Source: Bugula neritina (lineage: Eukaryota > Bryozoa > Gymnolaemata > Cheilostomatida > Bugulidae). Taken from it: a DNA stretch of 64,000 nt. The DNA is taken from the NCBI GenBank assembly GCA_964035545.1, contig OZ037767.1, forward strand, positions 3,294,680 through 3,358,679. The letters run 5' to 3'. Below are positions 1-14,808 of the stretch, in pieces. The translations under genes and the position numbers were made by a program. Position 1 is the first letter of the stretch. Every line of letters begins with the position of its first letter. Below the pieces are notes generated by a model that was not told the DNA's origin, ran no database searches, and saw only the letters and a program-made list of their open reading frames with translations.

Positions 1-2791
1 TTGAGTTTGGCGAAAGCGAAGGGACAGCTAAATGAGCACTTTGCTTGAGGCTTCCAGGACCGAGTACAGAGTGACGGTAAAGAGCTGTCAGCTTAGCTCT
101 GGCATTGTTGACTGTGGTGTTCACAAACCGATCATTCTGTCAATATCAAACAAAGTAGGCCTACTACATTTATTTATTACTAAACAAAGTTGAGGTTAAA
201 GGTGCATTTAACATTTTAGCAAAGTGAAAAAAATGGTTTGTTGCAAAAATGATTACTTAGAAAAGCCAACACGTAATCTCTAGCATTATAAAAGTTATAA
301 AAGATCAAATTTAGCAGAGACCAAGTCTGTGATATATTTCAAAATACAGAGGCCATTTTTGAGATGGGAATATAGTTGTGTAACCTTGTTTCAAAAACTT
401 TACCAAACACCAAACTAATTGCTTATAGCTTATTCCAATTGTTGGTTTTATTTGCTGTACCATCTTTCATTCAGTTTTTACAAATTCAAATCTTAGTCTA
501 TTCAAACAAACATTGAATATTTTGTCCCAACTTTTTAAAAACTTAAATATTTAGCCCAAGATCTTACCTTAAATGTTGGTTTATGAAAAGGCTTAAGTTT
601 TGGTTTAATAAGATAAATATTTCTCCTTCTGGCTTTATTTGTATACAGTTTAGTAACTAAGGGGTCATCTTCTATCCACTCTTTCCTTGCTCCACCACTT
701 ACATCACCTATACAAAAGTAATATAACAACAATGTAGTATATTTGTGTAGTAATGTGTAATAGTGCAATGCATTATGACTACTTGTTACTAAAATGGAGC
801 AGTTTGTGTTCATATTACAGGCAGTAGGTGCAACTGCTTCCTGAAATTGCTTAAAAAAGCTGACTGATATACTGATAAATAATTCATTTATATTTTTTTC
901 TCAAGTACATTATTCATAACAAGACAGTTGGGTGGTAGTAATAGACAACAAAACTTATAATGCTACATCTCACTATTTAGCTAGTTTCTATTTCAACTCA
1001 AATAGCATATTATAGTCTTATATAAATAAAGAAGTGAATCCCATCAGAATACCATTGAGTTTATTATAGAAGCCAGTTGCTAGTAAAAAGCATAAAACCA
1101 ATAGAAGCTGACAGCTTATGTCTCATGAGAGATATTGAGAGATGAGTGCAAATATTTACTATGGTTCAGCCAATCTTGATAATCAAACTTGATTATTTCT
1201 ACTTTTTATAGGCAGCCACGTGGAATAATTAGCTCTCTCAGCATGCTTGTCACATGCAGGATGTGTGACAGATTTAATTCCTGTATTTTGTTGAACAGCA
1301 GCCTAGAGGATCTCTGACCTTTGTTTGAAAAGCTAGCCACTTTCATGTGTCCTCTATTTTAGAGGTCAATAAATTACAAATGTTTCAATGTAGCATGAAT
1401 AACGTTGCCATGCATGTGCTTTAACTGCTTTCATAATATACAATATGCATGGGATTAATTTATTTTTTCAAGCTTGATTTTGTGCTTTTTGGAACTGATT
1501 GCCCCAATTGCAACTCTTACGGGTGACAGAAAACCAAAGCCTTTTTGCGGCTTTCGGATAGCAAAATGTGAGTTTGAAAGGTTTTTAGTTATTAACAGTT
1601 GGTAGCGAGTATTTACCTTTGTCATAATACTCTTCGTCAATAGCATCTTCGTCAATTTCTATAATGGTGCTTGCAGACCACCTCCTGGAACTAGGAGATG
1701 CTGAGAAACTTCGCGCCTAAAAGTTAGTCAGCATGGATAAATATTGCATTAAACTCACTGCATTGCTTGTATTTTTGCTACTTTCTTTGTTTGCTGGCTT
1801 TAAACTTGAGTCTTCTTCCAACTGATAAACTAATACTAAATGTCATTGAATTAGGTATTTTAGCTAAGAGTTGAAAATATTTTGATAGCTTTTATACAGT
1901 AGTGCTACACACTCACACACTCACACACTCACACACTCACACACTCACACACTCACACGCTATAGTATATACTCAAATATAGAGCAGCATGTTATCTTTA
2001 TCGAAAAATAAATACAAATAATCCGGTTTGCTTATAACATTTCAAGGTCAAATAAGTAGCAAGGTCACCATTATATAATTTTATCTATTCAAAAAAATTC
2101 ACCAGTAGACTGAAAGTGAAATACCTTTCTGGCCAGTGCTTCGTTAGTCAACTCATTCTGTTTTCTAATTTCTTCAAAAGCCTCACTCTGTGTCATTTCT
2201 GGTTCGCTATTTGGCGTGTTGGTTGTTCCTGACGACAGTTCTACCGCTTTTATGTGGCTATTATCAGCCTGTTTTATATATTTATCTTTCTCTAATTTAA
2301 GTCTTGCTAGTTCATCTTTAACTACATTTATTTCTTGAGAGTAGACCTGCAAATAAATTCTAATATTTACAACAGTGAAACAGCTAGAGAAGAAAAATAC
2401 ACTTCAGAGATAGTAAAATTATAATAATTCATGATATATTTTCACAGAATTATATGTAATCAGTTATTTGTACTAATCTTTTTTATTTTCTTGTGTATTT
2501 TTATTAATTTAGTTTGAAAAAAGTTGCTAATATCAATATATATATTCATATTGACAACACAATGCAAAGCTTTTTGTCAAATTACCAGCAGTTTTAGGCA
2601 TAATATTTGCACTTATCACCTCCACTTACCTTCATGTTAGACTTGAACTGTTTTGTGAAGGTATTCCGCAGTGAAATATATATGTTCTGATGCATTGAAG
2701 TCATGTTGCTTAGATGTTTAATTCCACTTTTAGTGTCTGGCATGGTTCTACGTGTCCAGAATTCGCCTGAGAAGGAAATATTGTACGCCAT
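1..2791 (-). CDS. Uncharacterised coiled-coil protein, 3' end outside window
   Basis: Five exons on the minus strand join in phase: 2630-2766 (or from an ATG at 2791), 2125-2346, 1617-1716, 568-707 and 1-136, running off the window. Each has a clean acceptor and donor, and the phases agree (0, 0, 1, 0), which is strong evidence of a real gene. The second exon is highly charged and heptad-like (residues such as VKDELARLKLEKDKY), so a coiled coil is likely. The third is Ser-rich then acidic (IEIDEDAIDEEYYD). The fourth is basic (NKARRRNIYLIKPKLKPFHK). The start is uncertain: ATG 2791 has a G at +4, but an acceptor-like ctcag at 2767-2769 could instead open an internal exon with further exons upstream. 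I do not recognise the family. An adaptor or cytoskeleton-associated protein would be a guess only. Confidence 0.7.
1905..1959. repeat. (ACACACTC)n microsatellite
   Basis: About six to seven copies of an 8 bp unit ACACACTC in tandem, in the intron between the second and third recognised exons of the coiled-coil gene. Confidence 0.9.
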
Positions 2792-5238
2792 ATTAGCTAA
2801 CGAAGGTTCAGCGATTATCTAATACTAGTGCAATAACTCAAAGATATTACAGCATGACTTTAACTGCTGATTTGATCATGTCATTAGCTGGTAATAAAGA
2901 AATCGTGTTGTAAGATAAATCACAAGTGATCAATTGATGGTTTGTATTTATAAACTGTTTGCTTGGCTTTGTTTTGAGTTAAAAGCAAATATTATCATAT
3001 CATTTAAATCTTGCAGCCCATTAACTGATTGCGTTGAAAGAACAACTAGCAATATGGGGGCATTAAAGAATGTTTAATCAAAGCTGATAATGAGTTCAAA
3101 TTATTATGAGGGCAGAAATAAAATGCAAAAATAAATATACAGAAATAATAAAAGCATAGAGACTAGAAAAATTCCTACACAACATTAAAAGAAACATTTG
3201 TAAAAACTTACATCTAGTAAATAAAATAGTTTTTCGAATAGTGCCAGATGTAAAGGAGCAAACCAAGTATTCTAGGTATTCTAGTTACTGCAACTTATTT
3301 TAATAACTAGACATACGTGGACGCGGTGCGTTTGATAACGTCTCAGTTATAGGCAGCAGTTCACGGCTGACTTGCTAAGGCAGTCAAGTACACTTCCTAA
3401 CTTAGAAAAGATTACACAACAATTATATTCAGCAACCACTTAGTGGTGTACATTAATAGATTATTTTCTTTGATGAATACTAATGAAGAAAAATTTCTAG
3501 CAATTAAATAAGATATACAAAATATTCGGATTTTCTTTCAATAAAGCTTTCAAGCTTCAATATTGATATGCTAAACACAATTCAGAAATATGATTACATT
3601 TGGAACTAATACCTTTCAAGTATCAAGGTGTTTGAATTTAGTCAATACAAGAACAATGTTTATTGTGAAGGTTTAAACATTTCAAAGAAATAATATGCAA
3701 GTGTAACACTTGTTTTAAAGGCTTATATAGCTTAATTTAAGTCAGCAAATCTTTTGAAACTTTAAACTTAATAATATGTCTTAGATACTGTATACAGCAC
3801 TAAGCTGAATAACAGTATACAATTATAATAGTATGGTTTACCTGATGATGCACTAATGTATATTTAATGTATTCACATGGTTTACAAGTGTTATATAGTT
3901 AATTATTTATATTATTGATTGATGATGCTGCCTGTTCAATAATAACATAATATACTATTCAAATAGTAGTGTCATACATACACATTATTCTAATGAAACA
4001 TATGATGTACAAATTACTACTACAGTTCTTAATTGTAGTTAGATAGTGTGCTACAACATGAGATGGTGTTAGATTAGCTGTCAACAGCTTTGTTAGATTC
4101 TCTGTTGGCCTAGACATGTCATGTTGCAAATGATACAATAACAAATCCGATAAACTAAATCCTAAATATATAATAGTTATAATATAATATAATATATAAT
4201 ATTATACGCAAAAGTACATTCTTAGCTTAATAGTGAAATTACTGCTGAAACATTGGTAATAATGAATTTCTCAATTAGCTGTTATATTATCTGTTAAAAA
4301 TGTTTGTATATAATAGAAATATATATATCTTCATATTATTCATAGTTTGTCTTGTTGATATATATAAATTATACACACCTTCTATCATAGTTAAAAGTTG
4401 CTCCCATATTTAATTATAGCTAAAGTAATAATGTTATATAACTGAAAAGTGATAACTTTTATGAAGACACCTGTATGCTATATATATGAAAGCCATTGGC
4501 GGCTCATTTGTACAGTTTTGATGTCTAAATATTTAATTACAGTATACATATATTTGCTATGGTTTATTATATTGTACAGCTGCCCATACTTAAATAAACA
4601 TCAACAATAGAGTAACCATTTATTGCAAGGTAATTCTTACAATCCCACAAAGATGTTTAACTTGTCAGACAGCTGTACTTTATAGTTACACCTAAACGAA
4701 TGGGGGTGAAAAAGACGGCAGTCACACAGGCTGTAAATGAAAGAGGCATGTATAGTTATTTATAAAAAAATGAACCTGGAAATAACTCTTACTTTTGTTT
4801 AAGCTATGTTATGTTTATGCCATTCAAATATTGAGTTTAAAGATGTAGAATACATTTGCCTGAAGTTATTTTGTCATCATAACTGCTTATTAAATTGCAT
4901 GGACATAAAATATCTGAAAAGAAAACTCAAAAGTCTTTTGAAAATAAGATTGTTAAATTTATTTTATATATAAATGTGGTTCATTGTTCTTTATATATAT
5001 TTTGGTTACACAGCTCGAAAAACCAGCAATAAATAAAACAGAAGTTATGTCAACATAAAGTGTACATAGCATGTAGTTGTAATATATTAAGTTAAAATAA
5101 CATATACAAGGAGCCTGCAACAGAGATATAATATGTTATACATGGCCTATGAGCACACCAGCAGCATTAATATATTGTACATTCAATGCCAGAGTAGACA
5201 ACTCTTGAGTAAATATACATGTCTGTCTGTATCTTCCT
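2792..5238. other. AT-rich intergenic stretch, no gene seen
   Basis: I find no exon with matching splice sites and no recognisable protein fragment here. The sequence is AT-rich with short TA runs (for example near 4175-4205). It lies between the apparent 5' side of the coiled-coil gene and the 3' end of AK7, so it holds the AK7 3' UTR and perhaps the coiled-coil gene promoter. An AATAAA on the minus strand near 4958-4963 could serve AK7. Confidence 0.5.
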
Positions 5239-8200
5239 TTAGTCTATCTGTGGATTGTTCTGGAACAAGTACTCAGCCTAAAAATAAAAGTAAAAATAAT
5301 TTTTGAAAGAAATTTAACTTCATAGCATTTTTCTAATTATGAATTACCAGATTTCCCTATTGTCATAAAATTAGAGTAAAGTTATATTATTGCATTTGGT
5401 AGTCTAAATTATAGGTCTTGGAAAGAAGATAACATTTTAAATAGTTCATATAAATCCAAGTAAAAGGACGCTTCATATTTTAACCACTAAAATACCATAA
5501 ATTTTTCTCGAAACACGCAATACATTTGATCAGCTGCAAAACTTGTAACATATAGATAAAAACAATCACAATAAACTGACCATGAAATAAGAAAGCTCTA
5601 CTAACGAAATTAGGTTATTGGTAAGACTAATAGTCGTTACCGATGACAGCTAAAAAGTTGCTTAGTTTTGTGCAGCTTACTACTTCTTTATGCTACTGAT
5701 AACAAAGCAGGGTATATTAGAAGTTATTTCAATTATGCCAGAGTTGAGTTAGCTTTATACAGCATAACAGATAGGACATATTTATGTTTCTAGTAGCTTT
5801 AATTTCTGCTTTAATTCTAATAGGCAAGACAACTGAAAGCTTCTAGCACTACATTCTACACATTATGACTTGGTATACAGTACATGCAGCTGGTGCTTGC
5901 AAGCAATAATATTCAACAGAACCTACCAGAAACAATATTATTCAGCGGAACTTACCAGAAAGTCAACCGAGTCTTCTGGTCTGACCTGACAGCACTCTAT
6001 GAGACCTTTAGTCAAGGTGGGCATTACATGCTTCATGAGATAATTTCTTAACGGTATGGACTGTGCCTCTAACAACTCGTACTCTTCCTTCTTTACTTGT
6101 TCAAGGTTCTTAGCCTAAACACAAAACGCATCAATTGTGTACTTGACTGAAAAACAAAAACATTATGCGAAACAGAGTGTTAGCTAAGAAGAAACTCTCT
6201 TTGCTCCAGAAAGACATATTTCCAGGCAATAATTTAATAAATTACTAAAATCAGATTTAATAAAAACAAATTCAATTGCTTCTTTGATTAAAGAGAGTAA
6301 CAGTAAGAAAAGGAGAAGATATTGAATTTAATCATGGTTTCACTCAGTTAACTACCTTTAATTATAGATAGGTAGAAGCAGCCATGATGTAGGGGTTAGA
6401 GCTGACTTAGTAAGCACAAGGTCATGGGTTCAAATGTTACTGAAGGTTATTGGTAATGTCAGGAAGAGCATTAGATAATAATTGCTCCTATACCACAATA
6501 GTTGTCAAGTTCTCAGCCAGCTTGGAAAGATTGCTTACCATTGGAAATGGAGACTTTTCAGAAAAATCTGAGGTTTGTATGTCAAATTACATATATATAT
6601 ATATAGTCACTTTAGTCTCAGTTGGTGGTAATTAGGTACGTATGCAACCCACCCATTCTTGTTGACGAGCCCATCGTTGAGTTGCCTCCTCATACTCTGC
6701 TCTTTCTCTCTCAGCCTTTTCCTCGGCTTCTCTTTTCAGCCTGGCTTCTTCCTATTAAATATATTAGCGTGAAAGCTACAACATTTCATTGGTACAGGCA
6801 TGTGCAAGCTGAATATCACCTAGCAACAAACTATTTTATCAATTGACCTGTAATTTATTTAAAATGACAAAATAAAAACCACATTCATATACACAGTTTT
6901 TATATTTGACATATACGTATAAATTAATTATTACCGCAGCTTTCCTCATTTCCTCTCTTTCTTCGTCTGTTGGACCGTAGTTTCGAGGTTCGCAGATTAT
7001 CTTTTTTATTTTCTCAATCGTGTCGTAATTGTTTTTAGATTTGTCTTTACTTACATCTAAATAAATAAAAAAACATACAAGCTAACACTTGATATCTATT
7101 AGAGCACATCTTTTCAGTACTACAGCTGTTGAAGTGATTCAAATCTTTCCACTCATGAAAATTATATAAAATAAAAAATCAGCTCTTTATCAAAACAATA
7201 ACAGATAAAGTCCACCACCTTACTATCAAAGCAAAATTATTTATATTTCTAGCAAAAGGTTTTAAAGCAAATAAACTTTTGAAACAAAATGTTTATAAAA
7301 ATGTTATAAGCTTCACCTATTTTATCAGGGAATATTTCCAACTCATCAAAGTAGTTAATGACTGAGTCATCTTCCTGATTGAGATCTCTGTATGCATTGA
7401 GACGTCTGTTGAGTCCCTCCTCATCATTATGAGTTCCTGAAACCTAGAATCCACTCTGAATATTAGTAGATCTAACACCACTATCTAACATTACTACCTA
7501 ACACCATTACCTAACATTAATATATAACATATATGATTATTATGCACAGAGGGTCCACAAAATATGTTGACACTCTGGATATAGAAATTATTTTACATCA
7601 ACTCAAACGTAACTAAAATGCTTACTTCCCAGCTTTCATATATATTTTTAAATGAATACTAACTGACATGATTTGCTGTGACATACACACAACAGTAACC
7701 TCACAATTCTAAACATTATATTACGACACATGAAGTAGATGTACTCAGCATTACAATCTAACATCCTAGTGCCTTACCATCGTCTCAGCGAGATTCATGA
7801 TTCTGTTTCTTAGGAAGTCATCCGGAGCCTCCAACAGGATGATTGCCTCAGGCATGATAGTCTTATCATACGACGTCTTCTCGTCGTCATCTTCCTCCTC
7901 CGCATCTTCGTCAGCTGTGAGAGAGAGATCATTGTGTGCACAATGACATCTATAGTCAGCACTTTCACTTCACTATATTAACCTACACTGAGGTCTATAT
8001 TAATGTAACGTCATATGTCATAGACACAAATTATACCCAGTTTTTACTAAGAGAGAATTCAAAGCTCTGAAGCTATTGAACAACTAGACTTGAAATCTAT
8101 GGTATATGAACAGCCAAGTGTGGAGGTTAATAATACTCACGGGCAAAAAGCTCTTTTGCCTGTTCATTTGTCTTTGGGAAACCATCCAATAAGAAGCCTT

Positions 8201-11200
8201 GATTTTGACACGGCATAGACTTAAGTTTGTCTCTGAAGAATTTGATAACGTAAGTGTCGTCTATTCTGCCATTATTACTCTCCATTGTCTCCCGGATTGC
8301 TTCCAGGGTCTCGGCATCGTCTTGAGCTGGAGGTGAGAAAATGGAAGTAAGTCAAACCTCCGCACACTCATCAAAGTTGAAGGTCAGATAGCAAAAACTA
8401 TGTGATTGGATAGCAAAAAATAACAATTTCAAGTGTTCTAAAATACCAAATTTGATCAGTTCTGTACTATCAACAAGCTTACTATACACAGCATAACCAT
8501 ATGTGCACCAATGGTATTTAAAGAACTTATTTAAGCTAAGCGTGTTTGATAATATATAAAGCTGACATACAAGCACACCTCTATAAAAAAACACATTAAG
8601 TTTTTAGCTAATTATGGTGAGAGAGACTAGAGGAGTGAATTAATAAAAATTTTTCTGTAGATGTTAATATGTGACATATGAAGGATTTATTCACTGTTCA
8701 GTTGTACAGCTGCATGATTCCTAGACATGCCATGAGTTGCTGGAATAGCTGCTGTCATTACATAAGGCAGCGGATAATTAATCTAACAGCATGCCACATG
8801 CCCTATACTGAAGACATAGGGTGCTGTTCAATAGCGAATATTCCTACTAACTCCTCTAAAGGAAGGCTCAGTTAGAAACACAATTGTGTTTTATATATAT
8901 TTCTATTACCAGAGTAACTTGCTAATGAGCATTGGTAAAATAAATCTTCAATAAATGTGTTTAGAGTTAAGGTGCAATTTTTTGTTTCCCTATAATATAA
9001 TAATGTAAAATCTTACAATAAAACACTGAAATTAATAGATTTAGCGAGTTTCACACCTATAACGGAAATATAATAAATAAAAATACTTTTAAAAATAAAC
9101 AGCTGAGCACACTCGACAGCAATCTAGCCATAAACAATACAAATTGCAAAATAATTAATTTTAAACATATTTTAAGCAAGCAAGTGTGCTGGAAATGGAA
9201 AGCTTTAATTATGTACGCAGAAGAAACATAAAAATTGCTTTAACCTACTCCACATATTATTTCAAAGCAAAATACGTTAACTGCATGCATGTAATGCTAT
9301 TGATACAATTCATGCCAGTTATAGCTTGAGAAACATGACAGAAAATAGAACTTATATTGGACATTGACTAAGTTGAGCTACACCGCCCCCTCCAAGTGAT
9401 GAACATGTAGCAATGATTTACTAATTAATTGACAAAGATTTAGACATGCAATAAATGTTATACATTGCTTTTTGTTATTATTTGTATTAAGCGCCAGAAA
9501 GGGTGAAAAGAGAAAACATGACAAGACAATTTGTGCTGCCTCATAACCTGTATACCTTTCCTCAGGCTAAATTCTTCCTCATCTGTTCACCAAATGTAGA
9601 CATTATAATATCATACATATACAAATAACTTTCACAATAAACAAAGCAAAATTTATAGCTATGCAGAATAAAATAAAATTAAATTTAAATAAAAATAAAA
9701 TCTAAAGCATTGCTTTAGTTTAATTTGATAAAAATGTTTCTTGTCAAATAATTTTATAACAAAATGAAGAACACAATATGTGTGTATATCAATTATCAAA
9801 GAACATTCTCAGCTACAAATTTTATTCCTATACTAAAAACTAAAAACAAGCTAGCAGTTTCAAGTAATAAAGTTATATTTTTAAACTTCTTTTAAAGTTA
9901 TATACTAGAAAATTGTTTTGTTAAAAGTTGAACAATATAATATAAGGAGGTAGATATTGAAGCTTTTAAAACATACCTTTACCATCGTCGTCTTCCTCGT
10001 CTCCTTTATCTGCTCGAGCTGCAGATTTCTCCAGTTTGCTCATCGCGTCATCAATAACATCCTTGACCTTGATGTGATGTAGTTTATATTGCTTGGCTAG
10101 CTCTGCGCAGATAGCTGTCTTACCAACCGCTGGAGGTCCTAATACACACACTCTCATTGGCTGAAACAGATAGCTAGATTGTCATTGGCTGAAGCAAATA
10201 AATAGATACACTGTCATTGGCTGAACCAAATCATCACTAAAATAAGTTAAGCATAATTCTATTGGGTGAAATGAAACAAGAATATAAGAAATTCTTTCAA
10301 GGATTTAATACATAAAAATTGGATAAATTGGGTTAGATAAGAAAGTTGCTGAAATGAAAACCTCAAAATCCCTTCTATTTCTTAATAAATCAAAAATTGC
10401 TCAACATTATGTTTTGTGTCCATTAAAATAACATATGCATAAATTTAAACTTGTAACAACTAAATTTATTAGCGACAATTAGAGATTTCACTAATTAAAG
10501 AAATGTCAACTAACTGACCAGGAGTTTTCTGCTCTCTCTGTATTCCTTGACAATCTTTGGCAGGTTCTCCACTATTCCAGCTTCTGAGACCCATCTGATT
10601 TTCATATTCTCTTTCACAAACACTGAATCCATTCTTAGGTTAGACAAAAGCATATCAAAATGATCTTGATTTATCTCCCTCTGTAGAAGGGCATCTTCTT
10701 TGGTTATGTTAAGCATGGCTCCAGTCCCCAGGCTTGTACTCACTCCCTGAAATAGTCATTGTGATAAATTACTAACTGAAAGTGAACCTCCCTACTGTCC
10801 AAATCTCAGGTAGGTGCAGTGATGGAGAAATTAAGCAACCCTGTGGCATAGATTAGAAATGTAGCATAAAAAGTTGTGTTCTCATGAGAATTTCAACCAG
10901 TGCCCCAAACCAGAACTTAGTAAGAGAATTAAAGATTGTTGACTATATCAATCTCTCAACTACTTCAACTAAATTTCAAATCATGTGATGTTACCAAAAG
11001 CTATCTCAGACATTATGCTAAATTTATTGTAAGTAAATATGAATATGCACTTGGTTACTGTTCTTATCTATAATTTCAATGTTTTGGGGAATTTCAGCTG
11101 TAAAGAGAAGACAAACCTTAACAATCTCTTCTAGAGTAGTCTGAGAATCATCAGTAGCAACAATATACCTAGCCTTTGGTTTCATATCAGCTATATTCTG

Positions 11201-14200
11201 TATCACTCTACAAGTAAACACGTGTTTTAGTCATACAATACAACATAGTGTATATAATGTACTCATACTATGCCACCTGTACATTGAATAGCTAAAATGT
11301 GTAATATTGTCTACCATTTTATAACTGAGCTTAATGTTAGTCTGAAATAGTAATCCTTATAGCAAGCTAAAAAATCAATTATTACTAATTATTATTGTTT
11401 CTATCAAAAGAGATCCAAATTTAACAAAAATTCTATGTTTATATCTTGTAGTTGAACATGGACACAGTAGCTGCATCAGTGATTAATACAAAATATTAAA
11501 TCAATACCAAAATTTATCTAAAACAAATATGAAGTGGATGAATAATGATTGCAAGTTGTAGCACTCACCCGCCAAGATCTCGAATGTGAATCGTAGGCAA
11601 AACATTCTGTCCGTTTCCAAAGCAGAACAATTCTTTGGCATTGTGCCAAGCAGATTTATATAAGTAGTGGAAAATGTTCTCTCCAGCACCATATGGTATA
11701 CCTGAGGCAATGACGTAAGTTATCAGCTTGGACTTGTTCTGAAAAAATATACAGAAAAATTAGAGACATTACAGTTCTAAAAATAGACACAGAAAAGGTA
11801 GAGACAGCAAGAGCTGTAACACAGTTTAAATATTTATGCCTTCTGATTGTTTAGCAGTAGATAGAAAATAAATAGAACATTAATGGACTAGTGACCAGAG
11901 CACTGGCCTAGTAAGCGCTAGGTCATGGGTTCAAATCCGCACAAGACAATTGGTGATGCCCAACAAACATTTGATAATAATTGTCTCAACCCTACAGTAA
12001 AAACACGAATGCTCTGAAAACCGTTCTTAGCCAGCTTATTAGCCTTTACTATAAGGGGTCCTCACGAAAACGAAAACTTCAAAAACAATATGGGTTTGTA
12101 ATTGTATTTAATACAATAAATTCTGAGACCTCCAAGTTAGGCATGAAATTATTGACCCACAATACACAACTCTTACAGTTTTGCCAACTTTGATGACAGT
12201 CTTTTCGCAGCTGAGATGTTCCTTAAAGTTAGGGTGTGGCTTCCTTCTTCTGTAATCATCTTCTGTAAATGGAATTTCCGGGTCGTCCTAAACAATGAAC
12301 GATACATGAAGTACACTGAGTAAAGCATATATGCAGCTTCAAAGTCATTCACCAATAACACTGATTAGCAAGTTATGAAGAATAAATGATACAAATCTAA
12401 ATCTAGCCAGTATAACTAAAGCACGCCATGCCCTGTACGAAAACAGAACATTAATATTAGCCCTAAGTAATGGCAACTAATCCCGTATGTTTCTACCACA
12501 TAGCAATACTAAGAGCACTTGGCAACCTACAAATGACTAAAAACTAATTAATGCCTAAACTTTCAATAAATACTCTTTGGTAGCAGGAACAAACACAATT
12601 ACGATATAACTATAATAGAGAAAAAGTAGCAGATAAATGAGAACACAACTCTACACTAGCCACCTGCTAATGCTATTAGTAAAATACAAGTCCGTTGATG
12701 TGCTCGCTTACTTCAGTAATCCAGACTATTCGGTCAGTAGTTACCTCACTCTGGTATTAGACGTAAATGTGAGTAGATCATAGGCTATATTATTAGTAAC
12801 AAAGGCTATACTACTAAAAAGGTATTATTAGTATAACATAAATTAATACACTAACAAATAAAATAATGTTTATATACATCAAAATAATAAATATCACATA
12901 TTATATTGCTGCAGCCAAATCATCATTCTAATTAACATTCTATTTACTAAAAAACAAATATAGCGGTCATGTAAAATAATAATACAATAATACATAATGC
13001 AATATATGTACTTTTTTATACAATAATAAATAATTAAAAAATATGTATTACAATAATACATAATAAAATGACAAGTAATACATTAGTACATAATAAAATT
13101 ACACATAATACAACTACACATAATACATGCAAACAAAATACAATAATACACAACACAATTATACATAGGTAACACAATCATACGTAATACAGTTATACAA
13201 TTATACAATAATACAATCATACGTAACACAGCCATACGCAACACAGTTTTACAATTATACAATAACACAAAAATTATCAAAATAACTCACCGGGTCAAGA
13301 GGTTTGCTGCGTGCCCACGTCATAACACTCGACACGAGTATGAAAATCTTCTGTTTATCAATATGCTCTAAGTCGGCATGAATTTCTGAAACCGCCCATG
13401 CTGCTTCATCAATTTGAGCAGCATTGTCTGTGATGTCATAAACTATGACATCACATTCTACGAGCTGTTCAAAAAGCTGCTCCCTTGTTTCAAACTGCAA
13501 ATTATATATACAGTTGTAAATATCTATTCATCTGCCATGACCGTATAATATATGTCTAGCACTAGTTCAACATTCAAATAATTAAATTAGCACAAATTTT
13601 AAAACAGATCCTTTTGTTTTTACCAACATTGACCAGTTTGACAAACAAATTTTATAATGTTACACGTGTTTTAATTTTCACAGCCAGTTTTAAAGTTATA
13701 TACAAGTCCAATAACAATATTATTTTAACTTCAATTTCAAATACACAGCAAATTCAACTGCTCATTTTTTATAACTGCAAACAGCTTATAATTTGATAAA
13801 TGATGAATAAAGTAAACAAAAGAATTAAATAAGTTCTAACTTGAAATATTTCTTTAACAAAGTCTGGTTTTTTGGCTTCAGGGTCTTTAAGAGTTCCGAC
13901 CACTTGGTAGCAGCCTGGCTTAGGACCTGCTAGAACTTGTTCCTGAGTTTCTTCGGCTTCTTCCTCTTCTTCTTCAACATCATCCAGAGATGCGCCAACC
14001 AAACAACCAGCTAAATACTAAAATAAACAGCTACTAAAATAAACAGCTTGGATATTTCAATTTATTAAGTTTATGTAGCAAAATGCATTATCAAACTAAT
14101 ATAAACACTTTTGCCATATACATGCATAAAATGTTTAACATAAGATAAATCTTTGAGATATCAATGATGTGTTGATTCATATGATTTTATTTGATGCCTG

Positions 14201-14737
14201 TTATTTTGGATATTCAACATCAAAAGTGGGTACAACAGAAAATATGTTTAATTTTAAAATTTGATTGCTTGATAATAAATATAATAACTAGTATTGTTCA
14301 AATTATACAACAAATAACTTATGTTATATTTATGATATATGAATAAAAACCATAATGCTTCTTTTATTGTAATAACTAAAAGTAAAAAGTATTATTATTA
14401 TATTTATACTGTTATAGTTTCAACAATCACTAAATCAAGCGAAAGTTGATAGAAACTAATATAACAAATAAATAGTAATTGATAATCAATAAAGAAAAAA
14501 CGCTAAAATTAAGCAAATATTTTGTTGTTTAACATTTTTCACCATCCGCTAACACCAAGTCAAAGTCAAACTCAAAGTATAGCATTAGATCAAGATTGGA
14601 GTGTTACTGTTATGCTTATCAAGTTGGAACAAACAAACAATAACACATACTTTGCCTAAATTTAGCCCTTGGTATGTGTCAACATGATTGATGAACAATT
14701 TTTTGCTTGTAGGCAAAGCATCGCCGTCTTCAGACAT
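5239..14737 (-). CDS. AK7: Adenylate kinase 7 (ciliary), complete
   Basis: Sixteen phase-consistent coding exons: 14651-14737, 13841-14017, 13291-13494, 12177-12287, 11569-11738, 11117-11207, 10519-10746, 9977-10160, 9556-9582 (27 nt), 8141-8326, 7778-7914, 7317-7443, 6935-7056, 6653-6751, 5956-6114, 5239-5277. They encode 715 aa, close to vertebrate AK7. The order is an N-terminal NAD-epimerase-like region ([12 protein letters not shown]), then a nucleotide kinase domain with P-loop GPPAVGKT near residue 360 and the [10 protein letters not shown] strand, then acidic linkers, a charged helix, and a C-terminal Dpy-30-type dimerisation motif ([14 protein letters not shown]) ending in AEYLFQNNP. 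The family converts AMP and ATP to two ADP and acts in motile cilia and sperm flagella. The ATG at 14737 opens the first exon. An X-box-like site lies 72 bp upstream. Two SINEs sit in introns. Confidence 0.96.
6372..6530 (+). mobile_element. tRNA-derived SINE, old copy
   Basis: The sequence reads as a tRNA-like head: A-box-like GGGGTTAGAGC, then B-box-like GGGTTCAAAT, followed by a tail resembling GTAATGTCAGGAAGAGCATTAG and ATAATTGCTCC. It shares this layout with copies at 11890, 28440 and 40340. It lies antisense in an AK7 intron. The boundaries are approximate and I see no clear target duplication. Confidence 0.65.
11890..12050 (+). mobile_element. tRNA-derived SINE, old copy
   Basis: Head with AGAGCACTGGCCTAGTAAGC and B-box-like GGGTTCAAAT, then the same family body (ATTGGTGATGCC, ATAATAATTGTCTCAACCC). 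Antisense in an AK7 intron, just downstream (in gene orientation) of the exon at 12177-12287. Boundaries approximate. Confidence 0.65.
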
Positions 14738-14808
14738 AATTAAATGCTTGAAAGAGTAGAATTTAGAATACCAAAACCATTCAGAGTAGATATTTTTAAG
14801 ATGGCAAA

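Noticed and set aside
7548-7600. GGGTCCACAAAATATGTTGAC resembling a mariner end
   Set aside because: No matching inverted copy or TA-flanked partner found within the intron.
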